8,574 bases of DNA from Bacteroidales bacterium UBA1458 (GTDB lineage: Bacteria > Bacteroidota > Bacteroidia > Bacteroidales > VadinHA17): the NCBI GenBank assembly GCA_002325785.1, contig DCSU01000018.1, positions 2,433-11,006 of the forward strand. The letters are read 5' to 3'. Below, one piece after another: positions 1 to 5,977 of this stretch (positions are counted from its first letter, which is position 1; every line of letters starts with the position of its first letter). The position numbers and the translations under genes are program-made. Below the pieces are notes generated by a model, which did no database searches, had not been told where the DNA came from, and saw only the letters and a list, made by a program, of their open reading frames with translations.

Positions 1-35
1 AAAAAACCGTTCGCGTCATGCGAACGGTTTTTTTT
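1..35 (-). terminator. Rho-independent terminator after the OMP gene, possibly bidirectional
   Basis: A perfect 8-bp GC-rich stem (CCGTTCGC at 7-14 with GCGAACGG at 20-27) encloses the 5-base loop GTCAT. It is flanked by six A on the left and eight T on the right. On the minus strand the hairpin begins 23 bases past the stop of the barrel gene and ends in a T run that touches the window edge. On the plus strand it also ends in eight T, so it could stop a converging gene to the left of the window. Confidence 0.9.
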
Positions 36-49
36 GCGATTGCGGCGGA

Positions 50-736
50 TCAGAAATTGTAACCCACAGACACGCCGAACCCAGTGTTCTTTAGATTAGG
101 ATCATAATCCCACTCGGTTATATCAGTAATAATATTCAGCAACCCGAGCTGCGCATTTAACTGTGCATATAGCCCGAATGCGAACTCATAGCCTGCAAAT
201 ATGTCTGCACCGGCATCAAAACCCCGGAAATAAACCTCATCCCCAGGTGTGTATTCATCCATTTCAATCTCGTTCTGAAACTGTATTTTTATCTCTTCAC
301 GGCTCCCATAGGTATAGGTCTGCTTGCCTGTGATACCGTAAGCAACATAGGGCCCAAAGCCGAGTAGCAGACGCCCGTTGCCAAGCTCCGGACTGTACAA
401 CAGATGGAGGGGCAGCTCAAGATAGGAAATACGGGTGTTGTTGTAGTAATCTTCGCTGGCTGCTTTTTTCCCATACAAAAACAAATTATTCTTCGAACCC
501 TTCTGAGAAAAAAGCAGCCCTGTCTGGAAGTAGAAGTCAGTTGCCACGGGAATAGTGGCCTTCACGCCTGCATGGAAACCGATAATCATACCGTTTGTGA
601 TCTTGTCACCGTCAGCATCCTTGCCAACCATGTTCTGGAAGTTCGGACCGGCTACAATACCGAAATTGACCTGCGCCTCAAGCGCAGTTGCCGTCAATAC
701 TAGAATTGCAATCACTGAAAGAATCCTTGTTTTCAT
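50..736 (-). CDS. PorT-like outer-membrane beta-barrel protein
   Basis: A 228-residue protein predicted to sit in the outer membrane as a small beta-barrel (OMP_b-brl_2 / PorT-like family). Residues 1-21 are a Sec signal peptide: basic MKTR, a hydrophobic core, then LEA before Q22. The mature part opens with NFGIVAGPNF, typical of these barrels. It carries the family-like stretch ISYLELPLHLLY at about 103-114 and GFGPYVAYGITGK at about 126-138, then alternating strands up to a terminal aromatic residue (GYNF), as expected for BAM-inserted barrels. The length fits the family. The start is the ATG just before the signal peptide, with no Shine-Dalgarno but an A/T-rich leader. It lies 27 bases after the DUF853 ATPase gene and is probably co-transcribed with it, ending at the hairpin at 7-27. 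PorT itself serves type IX secretion, but most members of this broad family have no known function, so no specific role or gene symbol is assigned. Confidence 0.88.
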   Translation of the reverse strand: MKTRILSVIAILVLTATALEAQVNFGIVAGPNFQNMVGKDADGDKITNGMIIGFHAGVKATIPVATDFYFQTGLLFSQKGSKNNLFLYGKKAASEDYYNNTRISYLELPLHLLYSPELGNGRLLLGFGPYVAYGITGKQTYTYGSREEIKIQFQNEIEMDEYTPGDEVYFRGFDAGADIFAGYEFAFGLYAQLNAQLGLLNIITDITEWDYDPNLKNTGFGVSVGYNF

Positions 737-738
737 AA

Positions 739-756
739 TTTAACTATTTGGTTAAA
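739..756. repeat. A/T-rich dyad just upstream of the OMP gene start
   Basis: The two 6-base arms TTTAAC (739-744) and GTTAAA (751-756) form a perfect inverted repeat around 6 bases, only 2 bases upstream of the ATG at 736. In RNA it would be a weak hairpin over the initiation region; in DNA it could be a protein site. The arms are A/T-rich, so chance is a real alternative. Confidence 0.3.
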
Positions 757-763
757 CACTAAA

Positions 764-2293
764 TCATTTCATTGCCCTGGTCAGTATCCCCATCATGCCG
801 CGGATGAATGTTGCGGATGTCAAAACCTTCACCACCGGATGAGTGGCCGTTCTGCGGCGTGCCGTTGTGGTACTCCCGCGCCATGTTGAATCCCTCTGGC
901 GCGCCTTTCTCTCCTCAGCCTCACTTCTTCTCTGTTCTGCTGACTCAATCTTTCTCTCAAGCATCTCGGCCGCACTCTCCGGGTCAACAACCCTCGAGTA
1001 TTTGGTCACAAGCTGCGATGACCTGTTTATAGACTCAATCTCTTCTGCGGTCAGGATATCCATCCTGCTCATCGGGGCACGCACCATCATGGCAGCGAGG
1101 GGCGTTGGTATTCCCTTTTCATTGAGTACTGTCACCAGGGCCTCACCCGTGCCGAGTGAGGTGAGTGCATTCTCAGTATCATACCATTCGGAGATGGGAA
1201 AGTTTTCCGCAGTAAGCTTGATGTCCTTCCGGTCAGCGGCGGTAAACGCCCTCAGTGCATGCTGAACCTTGAGGCCAAGCTGCGCCAGAACCGACGAAGG
1301 CACATCCATGGGGTTCTGCGTGATGAAATAGACACCCACACCTTTGGAGCGGATAAGCTTGACTATAGTTTCAATCTGTTCAAGCAGCGTCTTGCTGGCC
1401 TGGCTGAAGATGAGGTGGGCCTCATCAATGAATATCACCAGCTCAGGCTTGGGCTGATCGCCTCTTTCAGGCATCCTGCCATAAACCTCTGCAAGCAGTG
1501 ACAACATGAAGGTTGAAAAGAGCTTGGGCTTATCCTGTATGTCTGTAAGGCGTATGATGTTTATATAACCGTTCCCGTTGCTGTCTCTCCTCATCAGGTC
1601 CATGACGTCAAAAGACTCCTCTCCGAAAAACCTCTCGGCACCCTGCTGCTCAAGTTCGATTATCTTGCGGAGTATGACGCCAGTAGAAGCCGGCGACATT
1701 GCCCCGTATTCGTTCTCCAGTTCTGCCTTACCCTCACCCTGAAGATACTGTATCACCTTCCTGATGTCTTTCAGGTCTATCAGTCCAAGCTTATTGTCAT
1801 CACAATACTTGAATATGATTGAGACAATGCCTGACTGGGTATCGTTCAGGTCGAGAATACGTGAGAAGAGTACCGGACCGAATTCTGATACCGTTGCTCG
1901 CAGCCTGACTCCCTCCTGTTCGGAAATTGTCAGAAGCTCCACGGGAAAACCCATAGTCGTATATGGCAGATTTATCTTCGTGTGCCTGTCGGTGATGAAC
2001 GCATTCTCCTTTCCCGGCTTTGCCACACCGCTGAGATCACCCTTGACATCCATGACCAGTGAGGGTATGCCCTTCAGAGAAAGCTGCTCAGATAAAACCT
2101 GCAGCGTCTTGGTCTTTCCGGTACCTGTGGCACCGGCTATCAGTCCGTGACGGTTCATGGTTTTCAGCGGAACCTTAATGTGCGCATCAGCCAGCGGCTC
2201 GCCGTCAAGCATTGCGCCGCCAAGTATAATGAAATCACCCTTGCAGGTATACCCGCCTGTTATGTGGCTGAAAAATTCATCCTTCTTGCTCAT
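764..2293 (-). CDS. HerA/YjgR-type DUF853 ATPase
   Basis: A cytosolic P-loop ATPase of the HerA/FtsK superfamily, in the DUF853 group that includes E. coli YjgR; its biological role is unknown. With the start at 2293 it has 509 residues, close to the family length of about 500. Visible motifs are Walker A GATGTGKT at 54-61, preceded by NRHGLIAG; VMDVKGDLSG at about 80-89, a DUF853 hallmark; Walker B LVIFIDEAH at 285-293; ITQNP at 324-328, matching the conserved Gln motif of HerA-type enzymes; and LRAFTAADRKD at about 347-357. The tail has a charged helix, probably a coiled coil (about 438-470), then a basic segment ending in RGMMGILTRAMK, like the RGxxG end of relatives. The frame extends upstream to TTG at 2341, but those codons lie in the terminator of the preceding gene, so ATG at 2293 (MSKKDEFF) or 2299 is the likely start. 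No NurA-type nuclease or partner is adjacent, so a DNA-repair or defence role is not supported. Confidence 0.9.
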   Translation of the reverse strand: MSKKDEFFSHITGGYTCKGDFIILGGAMLDGEPLADAHIKVPLKTMNRHGLIAGATGTGKTKTLQVLSEQLSLKGIPSLVMDVKGDLSGVAKPGKENAFITDRHTKINLPYTTMGFPVELLTISEQEGVRLRATVSEFGPVLFSRILDLNDTQSGIVSIIFKYCDDNKLGLIDLKDIRKVIQYLQGEGKAELENEYGAMSPASTGVILRKIIELEQQGAERFFGEESFDVMDLMRRDSNGNGYINIIRLTDIQDKPKLFSTFMLSLLAEVYGRMPERGDQPKPELVIFIDEAHLIFSQASKTLLEQIETIVKLIRSKGVGVYFITQNPMDVPSSVLAQLGLKVQHALRAFTAADRKDIKLTAENFPISEWYDTENALTSLGTGEALVTVLNEKGIPTPLAAMMVRAPMSRMDILTAEEIESINRSSQLVTKYSRVVDPESAAEMLERKIESAEQRRSEAEERKARQRDSTWRGSTTTARRRTATHPVVKVLTSATFIRGMMGILTRAMK

Positions 2294-2308
2294 TGCCATT
2301 ACATTTAG

Positions 2309-2345
2309 AATAATTAAAAGCCGCTGGAGCAGATACCCCAACGGC
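2309..2345 (-). terminator. Rho-independent terminator of the thioredoxin lipoprotein gene
   Basis: On the minus strand, GCCGTTGGGG (2345-2336) pairs with CTCCAGCGGC (2329-2320) in a 10-bp stem with two G-T wobbles and a 6-base loop, followed by TTTTAATTATT (2319-2309). The stem begins 26 bases after the lipoprotein stop codon. The plus strand has no matching T run beside the stem, so it acts for the minus strand. Only 10 to 15 bases separate its T run from the candidate starts of the ATPase gene at 2299 and 2293. Confidence 0.78.
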
Positions 2346-2371
2346 TTCCTAAATTAAACTATTTTTTTTAA

Positions 2372-3478
2372 TTATTTCGCTTCAAGCAACTCTTTTACTT
2401 TGGCGGCCAGTGCATCACCACGCAGATTGTGGCCAACTATCACACCGTTGCTGTCAAGCAGGAAGTTTGCAGGGATGGAGTTGACAGCATACTGTTTCGC
2501 TGGTGCGCAATCCCAATACTTCAGGTCTGAGACATGGGTCCATGTGAGCTGATCGTCTTCAATTGCCTTCACCCAGTCTTCCTTACTGCGGTCAAGTGAG
2601 ACGCCAAACACGTCAAAACCCATTTTGTTGTACTCTTTCCAAACCTTGACCACGTTCGGGTTCTCCTGGCGGCAGGGGCCGCACCATGCAGCCCAGAAAT
2701 CAACCAGCAGAAGCTTCGTATCGCCGCCAAGCTTCGAGTATAGTGAAACCGGATTCCCATCAACATCATTAAGTGTAAAATCAGGAGCCTTCTGACCCGT
2801 TGACACGGCTTTGAGGTGTTCGAGTCGCTCCTTCATGCCAACAACAGCCTGCACCTTATTAAGCGTGGTGTCAAGGCCACCCAGCAGACTCTCCATCTCG
2901 CCAGCCTCCAGAGTGTATGACAGTTCATTGAGAACGATGGGGGTCACGTATGATGATGGGTTCTTTCTTATAAACTCCTTCTTCATCTCATTCTGTTTTG
3001 CATCCAGGGCTTCAAGCTCCTTCTCAATTGAGGCGGCAAGCTCTTCATTACCTGACATGCGTGCTTCACGGTAGCTGTCATAGATCTTTGACATCTCTGT
3101 GTTGGACTCGTCAAAAGCTGCCTTGTAGGTATCAAACTCACCCTGTGTCTGTGAACCGGTGACAGATGCCAGATACAGAGAATCTGCATGGCCGTTAATG
3201 GTTATGTCTGCGTCTTCAAGAAAGAAATTCAGCCCGCCGCGCTTGTCCTTGATGGCAAGATTCACCATCTGGGGATACCCGATGACGCCTTCCATGGTGA
3301 AGGTACCGTTCTCGATCATTGCCGAGTCGATTACCTCATAGCCTCCGGCAATGCGTTTCTGGAGAATGATGGTTGCATTTTCAGTACCGTCAATGGTGCC
3401 TGTGATTCTGAATTTAGGTTCCCTGGCACATGATGCAGCAACGGCCAGTACTAAAAAAAGGATAACTGTTTTTTTCAT
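2372..3478 (-). CDS. Thioredoxin-fold (TlpA/ResA-type) lipoprotein with DUF4369 domain
   Basis: A 368-residue exported thiol-disulfide oxidoreductase, probably anchored by a lipid at Cys17. The signal sequence MKKTVILFLVLAVAASC ends in a lipobox-like AASC, with Ala rather than Leu at -3. Residues about 21-105 resemble DUF4369, a beta domain common before thioredoxin domains in Bacteroidota. Residues about 115-225 are a charged, helical linker. The AhpC/TSA-TlpA thioredoxin domain spans about 229-368, with active-site WCGPC (Cys266 and Cys269) and the cis-proline in SIPAN (Pro336), both intact. The frame is open upstream to 3646, which would overlap meaB and add 56 residues before the signal peptide, so ATG at 3478 is chosen. 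A TATCTTTG box lies 43 bases upstream and a terminator follows the gene, so it can be its own transcript, although readthrough from meaB is possible. Relatives reduce periplasmic disulfides, for example in cytochrome c maturation; the substrate here is unknown. Confidence 0.92.
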   Translation of the reverse strand: MKKTVILFLVLAVAASCAREPKFRITGTIDGTENATIILQKRIAGGYEVIDSAMIENGTFTMEGVIGYPQMVNLAIKDKRGGLNFFLEDADITINGHADSLYLASVTGSQTQGEFDTYKAAFDESNTEMSKIYDSYREARMSGNEELAASIEKELEALDAKQNEMKKEFIRKNPSSYVTPIVLNELSYTLEAGEMESLLGGLDTTLNKVQAVVGMKERLEHLKAVSTGQKAPDFTLNDVDGNPVSLYSKLGGDTKLLLVDFWAAWCGPCRQENPNVVKVWKEYNKMGFDVFGVSLDRSKEDWVKAIEDDQLTWTHVSDLKYWDCAPAKQYAVNSIPANFLLDSNGVIVGHNLRGDALAAKVKELLEAK

Positions 3479-3520
3479 CTGAGGTGGTTTTACAATAAAC
3501 ACATTAATTTTTCGAAGGTG

Positions 3521-3528
3521 CAAAGATA
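3521..3528 (-). promoter_or_regulatory. Bacteroidota -7 box (TATCTTTG) before the lipoprotein gene
   Basis: The minus strand reads TATCTTTG, an exact match to the Bacteroidota -7 consensus TAnnTTTG. It lies in the 64-base gap after meaB, 43 bases before the lipoprotein ATG, giving an expected leader of about 35 bases. I found no clear TTG/TTTG element at the -33 distance, so the call rests on the -7 box and its position. Confidence 0.55.
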
Positions 3529-3542
3529 GAAATATTTGGGTA

Positions 3543-4640
3543 TTACCTGTTGCCGGCGAAATATTTGTCGAGCAGGATAGATGCCGGTTTATAGGAAGTT
3601 GTCTCGCCTTCGCGAAGCTGTCTCTCCAGGTCCGGAAGCAGCGCAATTACATCAGGATGGTTGTAAAATGAAAACTTAAGAGTGTCAAGTATTGTTTCAT
3701 GCATACGCGTCACTGCCTGGTCTCTCCTTCTCTCCCAGAACCATCCGTTACTCTTGGTTACACTCACATAATCGCGAATTGTCTCCCACACATCAGTAAT
3801 TCCAGTCTTCTCCAGCGAGGAGCAGGTCATGACCTTCGGGCTCCATCTTGATGGTGATGGGGGAAAGAGATGCAGGGCATTCTTGTATTCCACCCTTGCC
3901 ATCTCCGCTTTCTGTACATTACTGCCATCAGCTTTTGTGATGACAATTGTGTCAGCCATCTCCATTATGCCTCGCTTGATGCCCTGCAGTTCATCGCCGG
4001 CGCCGGCAAGCATCAGCACCAGGAAAAAATCGACCATTGAATGTGCGGCTGTCTCAGACTGGCCTACTCCCACTGTCTCCACGAGGATGGTATCAAACCC
4101 TGCGGCCTCACACAGTATTATTGATTCGCGTGTTTTGCGCGCCACCCCTCCAAGTGTGCCTGCCGCAGGTGACGGCCGTATAAAGGCGTCCGGGTCAACG
4201 CTCAGCTGTTCCATGCGGGTCTTGTCACCCATGATGCTGCCTCCGCTCTGCTGGCTGCTGGGGTCAATAGCCAGAACTGCCAGACGCCTTCCGTAGTAAC
4301 GCGTGAGCATGGTGCCGAAGGTGTCTATAAACGTGCTCTTGCCGGCGCCGGGGACACCCGTGATGCCGACCCTGACCGACCGCGAGCTGGCGGGCAGACA
4401 TAGCTCCACCACAGCCTGTGCAATGTCATAATGCTCCGGAAGGGAACTCTCTATAAGCGTTATCGCCTGGCTGAGAATAGTCCGGTCACCCCGCAGAATA
4501 CCATCTGCGTAATCGTCTGCACTGAGTTTTTTCCGCCTGCTTTTCCTGAGACGGTTTAACATGTCAGGGTTGATGCTCGGAGGCTGTGTAACCCCCTTTT
4601 GAACCGATAGTGCTCCGGCTGACCGCTTATCCCTGTTCAT
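3543..4640 (-). CDS. meaB: Methylmalonyl-CoA mutase-associated GTPase MeaB
   Basis: A 365-residue cytosolic G3E-family GTPase (MeaB/ArgK). MeaB is the chaperone of the adenosylcobalamin-dependent methylmalonyl-CoA mutase: it gates cofactor loading and protects the enzyme against inactivation. Motifs in order are ALSVQKGVTQPPSINP at about 10-25, an N-terminal pattern I associate with Bacteroidota members; ITLIES at 60-65; Walker A GVPGAGKST at 95-103; DPSSQQSGGSIMGDKTRM at 126-143, diagnostic for the family; RPSPAAGTLGG at 155-165; G3 ETVGVGQSE at 188-196; and the base-recognition motif TKAD at 235-238, where most GTPases have NKxD. The length is normal and no region is missing. It starts 26 bases after the DUF1573 gene and is probably co-transcribed with it. 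The mutase subunits are not in this window, so the usual pairing with mutA/mutB cannot be seen here. The old name LAO/AO transport ATPase is a misnomer for this family. Confidence 0.95.
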   Translation of the reverse strand: MNRDKRSAGALSVQKGVTQPPSINPDMLNRLRKSRRKKLSADDYADGILRGDRTILSQAITLIESSLPEHYDIAQAVVELCLPASSRSVRVGITGVPGAGKSTFIDTFGTMLTRYYGRRLAVLAIDPSSQQSGGSIMGDKTRMEQLSVDPDAFIRPSPAAGTLGGVARKTRESIILCEAAGFDTILVETVGVGQSETAAHSMVDFFLVLMLAGAGDELQGIKRGIMEMADTIVITKADGSNVQKAEMARVEYKNALHLFPPSPSRWSPKVMTCSSLEKTGITDVWETIRDYVSVTKSNGWFWERRRDQAVTRMHETILDTLKFSFYNHPDVIALLPDLERQLREGETTSYKPASILLDKYFAGNR

Positions 4641-4666
4641 TGTTTTAGTGACCCGGGTGTCGTACC

Positions 4667-5758
4667 TTACTTATCCGCTCCCGCTTCTACAAGAACCTCT
4701 CCCTTGATCATCAGCATCACCTCTGAATTTTTGGGGTCATTGGTGTATACAAAAATATTCTTGTAGATCTGTCCCTTGTACCCGCCGGAATTAAACTTTG
4801 CTTTTATAGATCCCCTTGCTCCGGGCTTGATGACATTCTCGGTAGGCATCAGGGCGGTGCATCCGCAACCCGACTTTACATGCCTGATCACCAGATCGCT
4901 CTTCCCTTTGTTGGTGAAGAGAAACTCAATGTCAGCAGAGGTATTCTGCTTAATAGTTCCGAAACTGACCGTATTGGAATCGAGCTTGAAGACAGGAGCA
5001 CTGGCCAGCTGCTGGCTGGTGAGCCCTGAAAAATCCTCAACAAGATTGGCCGAGACATACAGGTAAATATTGGGCAATGGCTTGCCGTTAACCTTGAGGC
5101 GAACCAGGTCATTGACATTGCCCCATGCACTGCTGTTGAGCTTTGCGTCATAGGTTCCCTCGATAAGACCCTTCTCCCCGGGTTTGATGGTGGCAGGGCT
5201 TACCTTCAGAGAGAGATGAGCCGGCAGTCCTTCGAACTCAATAGTGGCAGGCTCTTTGGACGTATTGATGACAGGCATAACCCTTATCTTTTTCTCGCTC
5301 TTTTTAGTTGTGGTAAAGGCCAGATGGTTTGACTCAAACCTCACCGGTCCTACGGCAAAGGTGTAGAGCTCCTCTGTCGTCTTCTCACGCGGAACGACCT
5401 GTCCTTCAATGATCAGAACCGTCACCGCCGGCTTGGCGTTGGAATAGACCGTGATGCTCTTGGCAAAACGACTGTTGTAACCGCGCGGATCGAAGACGGC
5501 AGTGACAAAACCCTTCCCTCCGGGAGGAACAGGCGATTTCGTATAGTCTGAAGCAGTGCATCCGCATGAAGACTGCACCCTGGTAATCACAAGCACTGAA
5601 TCACCGGTATTGGTGAAATTGAAAACTGCCTCCTGCTTGCCGGCTTCCTCCTTAATTGACCCGTAATCATAACGCGTGCTGGCAAAATTAAGTTTCGGCT
5701 GGGCTGAAAGTCCTGCTGCCAAAATCATTAAAACAGATATTACTAAACTCCTTCTCAT
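4667..5758 (-). CDS. Secreted protein with two DUF1573 domains
   Basis: A 363-residue exported protein of unknown function. Residues 1-19 form a Sec signal peptide (MRRS, hydrophobic core, LSA before Gln20); there is no lipobox, so it is probably periplasmic. Two DUF1573 domains, of the Ig-like ASPM/SPD-2/Hydin type, are visible. The first, at about 22-120, has FNFTNTGDSVLVITRVQSSC followed by GCT (Cys65 and Cys67). The second, at about 257-355, has FLFTNKGKSDLVIRHVKSGC followed by GCT (Cys298 and Cys300). Each CGCT is followed by a Pro-Gly turn (PVPPGGKG and IKPGARG) and a beta strand. Residues about 130-240 form a further beta-rich Ig-like segment without the Cys pair. The gene heads the minus-strand cluster and faces the large plus-strand gene across a 219-base gap; a -7 box lies about 97 bases upstream. 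Whether the Cys pairs form disulfides, bind metal or are redox partners cannot be told from sequence. Confidence 0.9.
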   Translation of the reverse strand: MRRSLVISVLMILAAGLSAQPKLNFASTRYDYGSIKEEAGKQEAVFNFTNTGDSVLVITRVQSSCGCTASDYTKSPVPPGGKGFVTAVFDPRGYNSRFAKSITVYSNAKPAVTVLIIEGQVVPREKTTEELYTFAVGPVRFESNHLAFTTTKKSEKKIRVMPVINTSKEPATIEFEGLPAHLSLKVSPATIKPGEKGLIEGTYDAKLNSSAWGNVNDLVRLKVNGKPLPNIYLYVSANLVEDFSGLTSQQLASAPVFKLDSNTVSFGTIKQNTSADIEFLFTNKGKSDLVIRHVKSGCGCTALMPTENVIKPGARGSIKAKFNSGGYKGQIYKNIFVYTNDPKNSEVMLMIKGEVLVEAGADK

Positions 5759-5773
5759 AATAATATTTTTTAA

Positions 5774-5791
5774 TTTCGGCTAACCCCGAAA
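5774..5791 (-). other. Small hairpin in the DUF1573 leader
   Basis: On the minus strand TTTCGG (5791-5786) and CCGAAA (5779-5774) form a perfect 6-bp stem around the loop GGTTAG, 15 bases upstream of the ATG. It is followed by an A-rich stretch, not T, so it is not a terminator. It may be a leader structure or chance. Confidence 0.3.
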
Positions 5792-5854
5792 AAAGTTGTT
5801 TGACTCAATCACATAACAAAGATCAAGCCATATATATTGCATGATATTAAGCAC

Positions 5855-5862
5855 CAAAAATA
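5855..5862 (-). promoter_or_regulatory. Bacteroidota -7 box (TATTTTTG) for the DUF1573-meaB unit
   Basis: The minus strand reads TATTTTTG, an exact TAnnTTTG match 96 bases before the DUF1573 ATG. No clear -33 TTG is visible at the usual distance. A second near match (GATCTTTG, 5825-5818) lies closer to the gene and could be the real box instead. Confidence 0.4.
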
Positions 5863-5869
5863 ATAAAAT

Positions 5870-5903
5870 TCGATAAGCCCCTGCTTTTTTATTGGTTTAT
5901 CGA
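5870..5903. repeat. 7-bp inverted repeat between the divergent -7 boxes (operator candidate)
   Basis: TCGATAA (5870-5876) and TTATCGA (5897-5903) are perfect inverted copies separated by 20 bases, so arm centres are 27 bases apart. The repeat lies between the minus box at 5855-5862 and the plus box at 5905-5912, where the -33 regions of both promoters would overlap. A regulator of both genes could bind here; no regulator gene is in the window. Confidence 0.35.
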
Positions 5904-5904
5904 T

Positions 5905-5912
5905 TAGTTTTG
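5905..5912 (+). promoter_or_regulatory. Bacteroidota -7 box (TAGTTTTG) for the large plus-strand gene
   Basis: TAGTTTTG is an exact TAnnTTTG match 65 bases before the ATG at 5978. Only a T run (5885-5890) sits near the -33 position. Position in the divergent gap supports the call. Confidence 0.5.
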
Positions 5913-5977
5913 TCTCTCGGATCATCTCATTTGGAACAGATTTTGATCGAACAGGTGAGATTGTTCCGCTTTGGCTT

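Noticed and set aside
843..1265. 140-residue open frame on the plus strand
   Set aside because: It is antisense to the conserved C-terminal part of the DUF853 ATPase and has no recognisable features.
764..2293. HerA-like ATPase as part of an anti-phage defence system
   Set aside because: The motifs fit the housekeeping-like DUF853/YjgR group, and no nuclease, SIR2, restriction or other defence gene is adjacent.
3479..3646. Upstream extension of the lipoprotein frame
   Set aside because: It would overlap the end of meaB by about 100 bases and place 56 unrelated residues before a clear lipoprotein signal sequence.
5924..5967. Interleaved inverted repeats ATCTCA/TGAGAT and GGAACA/TGTTCC in the leader of the plus-strand gene, as in a pseudoknot
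   Set aside because: The 3' arms abut with no linking loop, so both stems can hardly form together, and 6-base matches in 60 bases are common by chance. A possible pair of alternative hairpins is not excluded.
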